Shown piece after piece: positions 16,967 to 25,740 of a stretch of 64,000 nucleotides of DNA (position 1 is its first letter; the number at the start of each line of letters is the position of its first letter). The notes under the pieces are model-generated. The model was not told where the DNA came from. It did no database searches and was given only the letters and a program-made list of their open reading frames with translations. The position numbers and the translations under genes are program-made. Source of the stretch: Microbacterium enclense (GTDB lineage Bacteria; Actinomycetota; Actinomycetes; Actinomycetales; Microbacteriaceae); NCBI RefSeq assembly GCF_001456955.1, contig NZ_KQ758475.1, positions 1 to 64,000 of the forward strand, in the 5' to 3' direction.

Positions 16967-18576
16967 GGGTTCTCTCCTCGCAGCACGCCGGGCAGGCGCG
17001 CGGCCACCACGGCACCTCGCCGGTCGCCGCCCGGCTCGACGATCCAGACGTCTCCCCCGCGGCGCCGCGCGAACTCGCGCGAGAGCGGCAGGCCGATGCC
17101 GAGGCCGTGCACCGCGGCGGGGTCGTCATCGCGCTCGCGCGGGGTGAACACGGCATCGATGTCGGCGATCCCTTCGCCGGTGTCGGACACCGTGAGCACG
17201 ATGGCATCGCCGTCGCCGAGCACCGCGATCTCCACCTCGCGCGGCTCGGGGCCGGACGCCGTGGCGGTGACCGCGTTGTCGACGAGGTTGCCGAGGACCG
17301 CCACCACGTCTTCGACGTCGTCGACGGTTCCGCGGAGGTAGGTGTCATCGGAGACGCGGAGCGCCACACCCCGCTCGCGCGCGGCGAGCGCCTTCGCCCC
17401 GAGGAACGACTGCAGCATCGCATCGCCCACGAGGTCGATGCCGGGCACCGCCCAGTCGACGGAGCCGCGGTCGACGAGGTCGGCGAGGAATGCGCGCGCC
17501 TCGTCGGTGCGGCCGGCGTCGAGCAGCCCCACCGCCGCATGCAGGCGGTTGGCGTTCTCGTGGCGCTGGACGCGCAGCGCGTCGCCCATCGCGCGGACGC
17601 TGTCGAGCCGCCCCGACAGGGCCGCCACGTCGGTGCGGTCGCGCAGCACCGCGACGCGGCCGAGGGTGCGGGATCCGCGGCGCACCGGTCGCACGTCGAT
17701 GAACACGACGCGGTCGCCGATCGGAAGGCCCGTGCTCGCTCCGGCACCGGCGAGCGCGGTGACCACGGCCGGCGGGAGGGCGAGCGCGGCGAGGGGGCGG
17801 CCCACGGCATCCGTGGTGCCGAGAAGCCTCTCGGCCGCGGCGGTGCACACGCGAACGACCCCTGCGTCGTCGAGGGCGAGCACGCCCTCGTCGGCGCTCT
17901 CGAGCACGGCGGTCTGGGTCTGCACGAGGGCGGCTAGCTCCTCCGGCTGCACGCCGAGCGTGAGGCGCTCGAGGCGGCGGCGCATGAGCAGCGCGACGAG
18001 CGCACCGATGGCGACGGCCAGCAGCACCGCGACGGCGATGCCGGCGACGAGGGCGGGCAGGTCGTCGAACACGCTCGCGCGCTCGAACCCGACGCTCACC
18101 TCTCCCACCGGGGCACCGCCGGCGGGCGGGTACACGGGCACCTTGGCGCGGGCCGACTCCCCCAGCGTGCCCACTTCCCACGTCACGACCTCGCGCCCGG
18201 CGAGCGCGTCGGCGAAGCTCGTGCTGACGACCTGTCCGAGGCGGTCGGGGTCCGGATGAGCGAGACGGATGCCGTGGTCGTCGGTGATGACGACGAACAG
18301 ACCGTCGGTGCGCGCGGTGACGTCGGCGGCGTACTGCTGCAGCACCCCGTCGCGCAGTCCCGTGGCATCCGGGGTGCCCGGGTCGGCGGAGTACTGCGTC
18401 ACCAGGTCTCGCACCTCGGGAGACTCCGCGACGGAACGGGCGATGTTCAGTGCCGAGGAGTCGGCCTCGGCCTTCAGCTGCTGCACACCGAGCCACGCGA
18501 AGACCGCGGTGCACACGGCGACGACCGCGACCTGCGTGGCGACCTGGACGACGAGCATCCTCGTGGCGAACCGCAT
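16963..18576 (-). CDS. sensor histidine kinase, CitA/DcuS type
   Basis: 537 residues from ATG 18576, chosen for GGAGGTGGGA just upstream; the open frame extends 22 codons further. Membrane segments at about 7-29 and 178-198 flank an extracytoplasmic PDC/CitA-like sensor domain. A PAS domain (about 225-330) follows, then the phospho-histidine H339 in RHENANRLH, the HExxNRLH pattern of the citrate/fumarate sensor group. The ATPase domain has LGNLVDNAVTA, DTGEGI and GLGIGLPLSREF. It probably senses citrate or another dicarboxylate or tricarboxylate outside the cell. Confidence 0.93.
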   Translation of the reverse strand: MRFATRMLVVQVATQVAVVAVCTAVFAWLGVQQLKAEADSSALNIARSVAESPEVRDLVTQYSADPGTPDATGLRDGVLQQYAADVTARTDGLFVVITDDHGIRLAHPDPDRLGQVVSTSFADALAGREVVTWEVGTLGESARAKVPVYPPAGGAPVGEVSVGFERASVFDDLPALVAGIAVAVLLAVAIGALVALLMRRRLERLTLGVQPEELAALVQTQTAVLESADEGVLALDDAGVVRVCTAAAERLLGTTDAVGRPLAALALPPAVVTALAGAGASTGLPIGDRVVFIDVRPVRRGSRTLGRVAVLRDRTDVAALSGRLDSVRAMGDALRVQRHENANRLHAAVGLLDAGRTDEARAFLADLVDRGSVDWAVPGIDLVGDAMLQSFLGAKALAARERGVALRVSDDTYLRGTVDDVEDVVAVLGNLVDNAVTATASGPEPREVEIAVLGDGDAIVLTVSDTGEGIADIDAVFTPRERDDDPAAVHGLGIGLPLSREFARRRGGDVWIVEPGGDRRGAVVAARLPGVLRGENP

Positions 18577-18621
18577 TCCCACCTCCGACCCGTCCGTCGC
18601 CCGGTGCGCTGCCGGGGGCGG

Positions 18622-18636
18622 TGCGCGAAATGCGCA
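18622..18636. promoter_or_regulatory. inverted repeat in the kinase/transporter intergenic region
   Basis: TGCGC-GAAAT-GCGCA (18622-18636) lies in the 182-bp divergent region between the sensor kinase and the citrate transporter. It may be a response-regulator site, but 5-bp arms of this composition are common in high-GC DNA. Confidence 0.3.
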
Positions 18637-18758
18637 GAACACACGGTACGCGCATAAGCGGGTGCAATGCGAGCAAGCGCGCGCTCAGGTGCATGGCATC
18701 CGTAATGTCACCGCATCGACAGCGCGACAGCCGCGCCCGTCTCGACGAAGGAGTCGCG

Positions 18759-20285
18759 ATGACCCCCCTGATCCTTGCGGCCGAAGCCGCCGAGTACCCG
18801 GTGGCCTACACGCCCGCCGACGGTGTGCTCGTCGCCCTCGGCTTCCTCATGGTCCTGTCTTTCATGGCCCTCATCATGACGCGGCGCATGACCCCGATGG
18901 TCGCCCTCATCGTCGTTCCGACGGTCTTCGGCCTCATCGCCGGCGCGGGCTTCGGCCTGGGCGACATGGTGATCGACGCGATCGGCAAGATGGCACCGAC
19001 CGCCGCCCTGCTGCTCTTCGCGATCATGTACTTCGGGATCATGATCGACGTGGGGCTGTTCGACCCGCTCATCCGCGTGATCACGCGCTTCCTGGGCGAC
19101 GACCCCGCGAAGATCGTGCTCGGCACGGCGATCCTCGCCGGCGCGGTCTCGCTCGACGGCGACGGCTCGACGACCTTCATCATCACCACCTCGGCCATGC
19201 TGCCGCTGTACCTGCGCCTGGGCATGAGCCCCGTCGTGCTGACCTGCGTCGCGGGCCTGATGAACGGCACGCTGAACATCGTGCCGTGGGGCGGCCCCAC
19301 CGTCCGCGCCGCGACCGCGCTCGGGCTGCAGCCCACCGACGTCTTCGTTCCGATGCTGCCCTCGCTGCTGGCGGGTCTGGTCGTCGCGCTCGCTTTCGCC
19401 TGGTTCCTAGGCCTGTCGGAGCGCAAGCGTCTCGCCGGCTCCGTCGACACCGCCAAGATCGACGGCCCCGGCGGCTTCGGCCGCCTCGGCGCCCCCAAGA
19501 TCTTCCGCGGCGCGGAGCACAAGCCCGGCGCCCTCGCCTCGCTGCGCACCGGCAACATCGTCACCGTCCGCGGCGGCCGCGATGCCGTGGCCGCCCCGCA
19601 GCTCGTCGAGGCCGCCGACACCGCGATGGCCGACACGATGCTCGACCCCAACCGCGCGACGCTGCGTCCCAAGCTCATCTGGTTCAACCTGGCGCTGACG
19701 GTCGCCGTCATGGTGCTGCTGGTGCTCGACCTCTTCCCGCTGGCGTTCGTCTTCATGGTGGGAGCCGCCGTCGCCCTCATCGTCAACTTCCCCAAGCTCC
19801 GCGGCCAGGCCGACGAGATCGTCGCTCACGCGCCGAGCATCGTGGGTGTCGTGTCGATGGTGCTGGCAGCCGGTGTGCTGGTCGGCGTGCTGAACGGCAC
19901 CGGCATGGTCACCGCCATGGCCGACTGGATCACCCAGGTGATCCCCTCGTCGATGGGTCCGTTCCTCGCCGTCATCACCGGTGTGCTGTCGATCCCGTTC
20001 ACGTTCTTCATGTCGAACGACGCGTTCTACTTCGGCATCCTGCCCGTGCTCGCCGAGAGCGCCGCGAACTACGGCATCGCCCCGGTCGAGATGGCCCGCG
20101 CCTCGATCACCGGCCAGCCCGTGCACCTGCAGAGCCCGCTCGTGCCCGCGATCCTGCTGCTCGTCTCGCTCGCCGGCGTCAACCTCGGCGACCATCACAA
20201 GAAGGTGCTGTGGCGCGCAACGGTCGTCTCGCTCGTCATGCTCGCCGTGGGCGTACTGGTGGGCGCGGTGCCGCTGCTGCGCTGA
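18759..20285 (+). CDS. CitMHS family metal-citrate / citrate transporter
   Basis: 508 residues with about 12 hydrophobic segments and a long polar cytoplasmic loop (about residues 225-305). The conserved SLDGDGSTTFIITTSAMLPL and MNGTLNIVPWGGPT regions match the CitMHS family, which takes up citrate in complex with Mg or Ca, or with protons. ATG 18759 has AAGGAG (18748-18753) at good spacing. Divergent from a CitA/CitB-like two-component system, the usual arrangement in actinobacteria and Bacillus. Followed by a perfect hairpin at 20301-20334. The gene contains none of the GGATGCC heptamers that are dense nearby. Confidence 0.93.
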   Translation: MTPLILAAEAAEYPVAYTPADGVLVALGFLMVLSFMALIMTRRMTPMVALIVVPTVFGLIAGAGFGLGDMVIDAIGKMAPTAALLLFAIMYFGIMIDVGLFDPLIRVITRFLGDDPAKIVLGTAILAGAVSLDGDGSTTFIITTSAMLPLYLRLGMSPVVLTCVAGLMNGTLNIVPWGGPTVRAATALGLQPTDVFVPMLPSLLAGLVVALAFAWFLGLSERKRLAGSVDTAKIDGPGGFGRLGAPKIFRGAEHKPGALASLRTGNIVTVRGGRDAVAAPQLVEAADTAMADTMLDPNRATLRPKLIWFNLALTVAVMVLLVLDLFPLAFVFMVGAAVALIVNFPKLRGQADEIVAHAPSIVGVVSMVLAAGVLVGVLNGTGMVTAMADWITQVIPSSMGPFLAVITGVLSIPFTFFMSNDAFYFGILPVLAESAANYGIAPVEMARASITGQPVHLQSPLVPAILLLVSLAGVNLGDHHKKVLWRATVVSLVMLAVGVLVGAVPLLR

Positions 20286-20300
20286 CGGCGCTCGCTCGAG

Positions 20301-20334
20301 CAGGACCCCGGATGCCACGGCATCCGGGGTCCTG
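20301..20334 (+). terminator. terminator after the citrate transporter
   Basis: CAGGACCCCGGATGCC (20301-20316) and GGCATCCGGGGTCCTG (20319-20334) form a perfect 16-bp inverted repeat with 2 nt between the arms. The apex is made of the heptamer pair GGATGCC/GGCATCC that is over-represented throughout the window. Confidence 0.85.
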
Positions 20335-20446
20335 CCGCGTTCAGGGCGGACTCACGCGTACGCTCCCCGGCCGGAGTCGTGCGTTACACGGATGACACGC
20401 TGAGTCCCTATGCTGACGCCGGGGCCACAGCCGGGGGGAAGACCAC

Positions 20447-21673
20447 ATGCACAGTGCTGCCACGACGACCGAGCCGAATCCGAACGCCGGTGGTCGCAGG
20501 ATCGAGGGGCTCGACGGACTCCGCGGCGTCGCCGCGATGGTCGTCGTGCTGCTGCACTCGCTGCTGCTGTCGGACGCCTTCGTCACCCCCTTCGCCGACC
20601 CGCGCCCCACCACGACGCCGGCCGATGCGATGTGGTGGTTGACCCACACTCCCCTGCACCTGCCGTGGGAGGGGTCGGTCGCGGTCTTCGTGTTCTTCGT
20701 CCTCAGCGGATTCGTGCTGTGCCTGCCCGCACGCCGATCACGCATGGACTGGCGGGCCTACTACCCCAGCCGCCTCGTGCGGCTCTACCTGCCGGTCTGG
20801 GCCTCGATCGGCGTCGCGCTGATCTGGATCTACGCGCTGCCCGACCTCGTCGAGGGCAGCCGCTTCCTGCAGATCCACATGGATCCGGTGCCGCTCGGCA
20901 TCCTGCGCGACCTGATCCTCATCGTGCCCGCACAGCCGGGGATGACGAACACGGTGCTCTGGTCGCTGAAGTGGGAGATCATCTTCTCGCTCCTGCTGCC
21001 GCTGTTCATCCTGTTCGCGGCGAAGTGGCGGCGCGGCCTCGCCGTGAAAGTCGTCGTCGTGCTCGCGCTGCTCGCCATCGGGGCGTACGAGGGGCCGATC
21101 GAGCGCCCCTACGCCCTCGGCGCCCTGTTCCAGCTGCCCATCTTCGCGCTGGGCTGCCTCATCGCCTTCGAGTGGGACCGTCTGGTGGCGCTGCGCGACC
21201 GCCTGCGCAACCCGACCCCCGTCTTCGCGTGGCTCGGTGTGCTCACGGTCCTGCTGATCACGAGCTACTGGATGGTGTTCGCGCTTCCGATCGGCGAAGG
21301 GGCGCTCGACCTCGTGGCACCGGCCACGCGTGTGCTGCAGGTGCTCGGCGCCGCGCTTCTCGTCATCCTCGTCATCCTCTCGCCGGGCCTCGGCGCCCTT
21401 CTCAGCGTGCGCCCGCTGCGCTGGCTGGGCACCCGCTCGTTCAGCCTGTACCTCGTGCACGAGCCGATGATCGTCGCCTTCGGCCGACTCCTTCCCGAGT
21501 CCGTCAACCCGCTCTTCCTCTCGCCCCTCGTGATCGTCGTCGCGCTCGGGCTGGCGGAGGTGTTCTTCCGTCTCGTCGAACGCCCCAGCCACCACCTCGC
21601 TCGACGGGTCGCCCGCCGCTTCGCGACGCGGAGAGAGCTGCGGCCCGAGGCCGCACCTGCCGAGACCGTCTGA
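20447..21673 (+). CDS. membrane acyltransferase (acyltransferase 3 / OafA type)
   Basis: 408 residues with about ten membrane segments. The N-terminus EGLDGLRGVAAMVVVLLHS carries the family motif and the catalytic-type histidine, and the TRSFSLYLVHEPM stretch near residue 327 is conserved. Such proteins transfer acetyl or other acyl groups to surface sugars or lipids. GGGGGGAAGACC is upstream of the ATG. It stands alone between the citrate transporter and a convergent membrane operon, so the target is unknown. 21674-21788 holds nothing recognisable beyond short G/C hairpins. Confidence 0.88.
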   Translation: MHSAATTTEPNPNAGGRRIEGLDGLRGVAAMVVVLLHSLLLSDAFVTPFADPRPTTTPADAMWWLTHTPLHLPWEGSVAVFVFFVLSGFVLCLPARRSRMDWRAYYPSRLVRLYLPVWASIGVALIWIYALPDLVEGSRFLQIHMDPVPLGILRDLILIVPAQPGMTNTVLWSLKWEIIFSLLLPLFILFAAKWRRGLAVKVVVVLALLAIGAYEGPIERPYALGALFQLPIFALGCLIAFEWDRLVALRDRLRNPTPVFAWLGVLTVLLITSYWMVFALPIGEGALDLVAPATRVLQVLGAALLVILVILSPGLGALLSVRPLRWLGTRSFSLYLVHEPMIVAFGRLLPESVNPLFLSPLVIVVALGLAEVFFRLVERPSHHLARRVARRFATRRELRPEAAPAETV

Positions 21674-21788
21674 GCCCGCTCGGCTTCGCGCGACCTCGGA
21701 TCGCGGGCGGACCGCCGCCCCTCCCCGCCTCGCGGGGCGTGCGACCCGTTGATCGACGAACGCCGCGACCCGGAGCGATCGCGTGCGC

Positions 21789-23162
21789 TCAACCGCACCA
21801 GTCCGGCCGCGTACCCGTCACCCGGGCGACCGTCTCGCCCGAGACCGCGTCGACGACATCCGTCGCGCGACCCTGCCAGTCGGCGCGGGCCGGGTACCCG
21901 TCGATCGGGGCACCGGCGGGGACGACGCCGACCGCGAGATGGCGTCCGCTCGGCGAGACGCACACCTCTTCGATGCGCTCGCCTGCCGCCGCGCGCGTCA
22001 CCGTCATGGCATCCGCTCCGGCCGTCGCGCGCGTGACCTCGGACGGCGTCCAGGTGACCGTGGCATCCGTCGAGACGACGAGCGCGCCCGATCCGACCCC
22101 TCCGCCCGCGGTACCGGGGACCGCCTCTATCGAGCCCGTCGTGAGGTCGAGCACCGACAGCCCCGCGAGGGAGCCCACGACGACGGAGGTGGTGCCCGGC
22201 AGGAAGGAACGCAGCTCACCCAGCTCCCCCAGCACCCGCGGTGGGGCGGCTCCGGTGGAATCGACGAGGATGAGGCTGCCCTGCGCCGTCTGCGCGACGA
22301 GATACGCGCTCCCCGGCACGAACTGCCACGCCGCGGTCTGCAGCGGCTCTCCATCGAGGCCGACGACGACGCGCGGCGACGACCCCTCGACGGTGGTGTC
22401 GAGCATGAACAGCGCGCTCGTGTAGACCTCGGCGCCATCGCCGGAGGAGCCGGTGTAGACGTAGCCGAGGTGACCGGCGTCGCTCGACGCTCGCAGCAGG
22501 CGCACATCGCCCGCTCCCGGCGTGCTCACCGACCGAGGTTCTTCGCCGGGTCGGGTGTGCAGCAGGTGCGACGTCCCCTCGGCGTCGATCGTCAGCGCGA
22601 CGACGCTGTCGCCGTCGTCGGCGTACTCCTGGATGCGAGGCGCGGAGATGAGGGTCTCGTCGGCGCCGTGCGACAGATCGTGGCGGACGATCCGATCGTC
22701 GTCGCCCGCCGAGCGGTCGAATGCTCCCCCGCGCTCGAGCGTCGTGACGGTGAGGGCCGGGGTCGTGAAGGCGAACTCGGTCGCGCTCGTCGTGCCCGTC
22801 GTCTGGCCTTCCAAACGCGGGACGACGATGCGGTAGTCGGTGGCGAAGGCGAGGGTGTCGGTGAACCGCACACGCACGCTCGCGCCGTTCACGTCGATCT
22901 GTGCCGGAGCGTCGGGTTCGATGCGGATGCCGTCGGCCGACGACGGGTCGAGGGGTTGGTCGGTCCGCACGGTCACCGTCACCCCCTGCTGCGAGACCGT
23001 CAGTGCCGTGTCGCCGGTGACCGCGCGCACCTGCGGCCCCCGCTCGAGGGCCACGACGGCCATGGTCGTGCTCGCGGCGACGAGGACGCCGACGATCGCG
23101 CCCGCCGCGAGACGGAAGCGACGGGGCGAACGTCTCGTGCGCTCAGGAGAGGTAGGGGTCAT
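21789..23162 (-). CDS. membrane-anchored beta-propeller-like protein of unknown function
   Basis: 457 residues. One N-terminal membrane segment (about 18-39) after a basic start, then about 100 residues resembling a bacterial Ig-like domain (VTVRTDQPLDPSSADGIRIE, ATEFAFTTPA). The rest is repeated beta-strand blocks (ISAPRIQEYADDGDSVVALT, LTTGSIEAVPG, EEVCVSPSGRHLAVGVVP) like a WD40/TolB-type propeller. Probably outside the cell. The start overlaps the upstream gene by 20 bp, so it is the third gene of an operon with the YcgQ-like and YraQ-like membrane proteins. No function can be assigned. Confidence 0.75.
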   Translation of the reverse strand: MTPTSPERTRRSPRRFRLAAGAIVGVLVAASTTMAVVALERGPQVRAVTGDTALTVSQQGVTVTVRTDQPLDPSSADGIRIEPDAPAQIDVNGASVRVRFTDTLAFATDYRIVVPRLEGQTTGTTSATEFAFTTPALTVTTLERGGAFDRSAGDDDRIVRHDLSHGADETLISAPRIQEYADDGDSVVALTIDAEGTSHLLHTRPGEEPRSVSTPGAGDVRLLRASSDAGHLGYVYTGSSGDGAEVYTSALFMLDTTVEGSSPRVVVGLDGEPLQTAAWQFVPGSAYLVAQTAQGSLILVDSTGAAPPRVLGELGELRSFLPGTTSVVVGSLAGLSVLDLTTGSIEAVPGTAGGGVGSGALVVSTDATVTWTPSEVTRATAGADAMTVTRAAAGERIEEVCVSPSGRHLAVGVVPAGAPIDGYPARADWQGRATDVVDAVSGETVARVTGTRPDWCG

Positions 23163-23898
23163 CGGGCTCGGTCACCTCCTCGACCGCGTCGGGAACGAGA
23201 CGGGTGACGCCGTCGGCGTCGGCGAACGAGCCGGTGATGCGCACCCACGTTCCCGACGCGAGGCCCGAACGCAGCTGCGCGTCGTCGAGCGGCACGGCGA
23301 ACAGCTGCGCGTCGACCGTGCAGCACGTGACGGCGTAGCGGCCGATGCGCGCTCCGCCGCCGTCGTCGAGCAGAAGGATGCCGGTCACGTCGGCGCGCTG
23401 ACCGACCAGGTCGGTGGCCGTGGAGCCGCTGCCGAGGATCGTCGCCCAGTCGCGAACCGAGAACCGGGTCGGGTCGCTGCCGACGAGGACGGGGGCGGGC
23501 ACGTCGCCCCCGCCGTCGGTCGCGGCGGCGCTGGTCAGCGCGCGGTCTGCGCTCAACGTCGTCGGCGGGGCCACCAGCAGGGCGAGAGCCGCGACCACCA
23601 CGACCGCACCCCCGCCGAGGAGGCCCGCACGACGCCATGCGGACGGACGGGTGGAGTGGTCGTGGTCGTGCACGTGACCCTCTGCGTCGTGATCGTGCCG
23701 GTGGTCCCGCCCGGTCGCCGCGAACCAGACCGACAGACACAGGAGCACCGCACCGATGACGACCAGCGCCACGGTGAACACCACGTAGCGCGGGTGGATG
23801 TAGAGCGTCAGATCGCCGGCCGCGGCGAGCGCGAGGGTGGCGATGACGCCGATGCCGCACAGCAGCAGGCCGGTCCAGCGTGCCAGGAAGTCAGACAA
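23143..23898 (-). CDS. YcgQ / TIGR03943-like membrane protein
   Basis: 251 residues. Three hydrophobic segments (about 7-28, 36-58, 90-110) are separated by a histidine/aspartate-rich cytoplasmic loop (DHRHDHDAEGHVHDHDHS) that could bind metal. The C-terminal domain has the family motif around RYAVTCCTVDAQ and the OB-like VGQRADVTGIL. In Bacillus the homologue pairs with a DUF318 permease under zinc (Zur) control. Here the gene overlaps that permease by 8 bp. A role in metal handling is an inference from the family and the His-rich loop. Confidence 0.85.
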   Translation of the reverse strand: MSDFLARWTGLLLCGIGVIATLALAAAGDLTLYIHPRYVVFTVALVVIGAVLLCLSVWFAATGRDHRHDHDAEGHVHDHDHSTRPSAWRRAGLLGGGAVVVVAALALLVAPPTTLSADRALTSAAATDGGGDVPAPVLVGSDPTRFSVRDWATILGSGSTATDLVGQRADVTGILLLDDGGGARIGRYAVTCCTVDAQLFAVPLDDAQLRSGLASGTWVRITGSFADADGVTRLVPDAVEEVTEPDDPYLS

Positions 23899-24943
23899 CG
23901 AGGTTCACCGCCAGACCGATCGTCAGTGCCCCGAGAGCGGCGATCAGGGTGATCGCGGCGAGAGCCCGGGCGCGGAAGGTGGTTCCGAGCATCGCGAGCA
24001 TCTTCACGTCGATCATGGGCCCGAAGACGAGGAAGGCCACGAGGGCGCCCGGCGAGAAGGACGACGCGAGCGAGAGCGCGAAGAAGGCATCGACGTTCGA
24101 GCAGATAGCGATGACGAAGGCCAGCGCCATGAGCGCCAGGATGCCGACGACCGGGTGACCGCCCACCCCGGTCAGGGTCTCGCGCGAGATCGCGACCTGG
24201 ATGAGCCCGGCGATGGCCGCGCCGACGAAGAGGGCCGGGAGCATGGCCGACATCTCGTCGCGGAACATCCCCGCTGCGCGCGCCAGGCTGGGGCGCTCGC
24301 GGCCCTCCGGTGCCGCCGCGCATGCGGCAGCCCATGCCGGGGTGAGCAGACGCGAGGGATCGGGGTGCAGGCTCACCAGCCACCCGACGAGGTTGGCGAT
24401 GACGAAGCCGCCCACCAGACGCGAGACCAGGATGCCGTCGCTCCATCCGAACGCCTGGTAGGTCGTCACGAGGGTGACGGGGTTGAGGATCGGGGCGGCG
24501 AGGAGGAACGTCACCGAATCGGCGACCGAGAAGCCCCGCATCATCAGGCCGCGCGCGAGCGGGACGTTCCCGCACTCGCACACCGGGAGCACGACGCCCA
24601 GCAGCGACAGCACCGCCCGCCGAGGGATGCCACGACGCGGGACGATGGCATCCATCACCCGGGTCGGCACCCACAGCTGCACGGCGATCGAGATGACGAC
24701 ACCGAGGAACACGAAGGGCAGCGACTCGATGACGACGCTCGCGGCCAGCGTGATGCCGTCGGAGAGAGCGCTGGGAAGGGCGTTGGGCGCGTCGAGGGTG
24801 ACAACGCGGGCGACGACCGCCACGAGGACAAGACCCGCCGCGACGGGCAACGCCCGCGAGAGGCGGGGCGTCGACACCGCCGCGGGCGACGCGAGGGGCG
24901 TCGGGCGCGGCTTCGTCGGACTGCCCTTCATCGGACTGCCCAT
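23891..24943 (-). CDS. YraQ/YcgR-like permease (DUF318)
   Basis: 350 residues with about eight membrane segments. The family hallmark VLPVCECGNVPLARGLMMRG has paired cysteines, and a second conserved block NVDAFFALSLAS lies near residue 280. ATG 24943 is chosen for GGAG 8 nt upstream; ATG 24982 is an alternative. First gene of the three-gene operon. Members are thought to be permeases, possibly for metals, but none is well characterised. The 221 bp between this start and 25165 hold no clear operator that I could identify. Confidence 0.87.
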   Translation of the reverse strand: MGSPMKGSPTKPRPTPLASPAAVSTPRLSRALPVAAGLVLVAVVARVVTLDAPNALPSALSDGITLAASVVIESLPFVFLGVVISIAVQLWVPTRVMDAIVPRRGIPRRAVLSLLGVVLPVCECGNVPLARGLMMRGFSVADSVTFLLAAPILNPVTLVTTYQAFGWSDGILVSRLVGGFVIANLVGWLVSLHPDPSRLLTPAWAAACAAAPEGRERPSLARAAGMFRDEMSAMLPALFVGAAIAGLIQVAISRETLTGVGGHPVVGILALMALAFVIAICSNVDAFFALSLASSFSPGALVAFLVFGPMIDVKMLAMLGTTFRARALAAITLIAALGALTIGLAVNLVV

Positions 24944-25151
24944 CGTCGGGTCTCCGTTTCGTCGTGCACCGGTGCGATGCATCGCTCGTCGAATGCCGCG
25001 GCGGCGACCCCCACGGGCCGCGGCATCGGCGCTGACTAGCGTGCCATGAATCGGCCGGACGGACGGCACGCGCGGTCTTCGCGGATGGGCGGTCTGGTGG
25101 GACGCGTTTCGTCGTATTGCGCCAGAGGGCCCCCTGCGCGCCGACAGCGCC

Positions 25152-25157
25152 TACCGT
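25152..25157 (+). promoter_or_regulatory. -10 box of a leaderless transcript
   Basis: TACCGT ends 7 nt before ATG 25165. TANNNT at this distance marks transcription starting at the A of the start codon in actinobacteria. The gene has only a weak AGG upstream, which fits. Confidence 0.6.
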
Positions 25158-25164
25158 CGTAGGT

Positions 25165-25725
25165 ATGAGTTCGCTTGCGCACGGCGCCCCCGAGAGCACC
25201 CCGGCCATCGGCACGTCGGTGTCGGCCGACGACTTCAAGCGCGCGTTCCGCGGCCACCCCGGAGGCATCGCGGTCATCACGGCCTACGGAGAGAAGGGCC
25301 CCGTCGCCCTCACCGCCTCGTCGGTGTCGTCGGTGAGCGCCGACCCGCCGCTGCTGATCTTCTCGGTGTCGGCGCTGTCGTCGGCGACCCCGACGATCAT
25401 CGCCGCCGACACCATCGTCGTGCACCTGCTCGACGCCGAAGACATCTCGCTCGCCCGCGCCGGTGCGACCAGCGGCCTCGACCGTTTCGCCGACACGTCG
25501 GCCTGGTCGCGCCTGGCGACCGGCGAGCCGGTCTACCACGGCGTGCGGGCGTGGCTGCGGTGCAAGATCGTCAGCCGGATGGATGCCGGCGGGTCGACCG
25601 TCATCGCCGCCCAGGCCCTGCAGGTCGACGTCGAACGCGACCTCGAGCCCGGCGAGGCGGGCGCCGCCCTGGTGTACTACAACCGCAGCTGGCACCGCCT
25701 CGGCGAGCACTCGCGGCTCGACTGA
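25165..25725 (+). CDS. flavin reductase family protein
   Basis: 186 residues. FKRAFRGHPGGIAVITAYGE near residue 16 and VALTASSVSSVSADPPLLIF are the FMN-binding regions of the flavin reductase (HpaC/DIM6) domain. A late HGVRAWLRCKIV strand follows and the C-terminal half binds NAD(P)H. It would supply reduced FMN to a monooxygenase, but none is adjacent. Likely leaderless, with a TACCGT -10 box 7 nt before the ATG. It runs convergently into the DUF808 gene with only 15 bp between stops. Confidence 0.9.
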   Translation: MSSLAHGAPESTPAIGTSVSADDFKRAFRGHPGGIAVITAYGEKGPVALTASSVSSVSADPPLLIFSVSALSSATPTIIAADTIVVHLLDAEDISLARAGATSGLDRFADTSAWSRLATGEPVYHGVRAWLRCKIVSRMDAGGSTVIAAQALQVDVERDLEPGEAGAALVYYNRSWHRLGEHSRLD

Positions 25726-25740
25726 GGCGTCGCGCCGGGG

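Noticed and set aside
24944..25164. Zur box upstream of the YraQ/YcgQ-type operon
   Set aside because: Expected from the family's known zinc control elsewhere, but no convincing palindrome of the usual kind was found.
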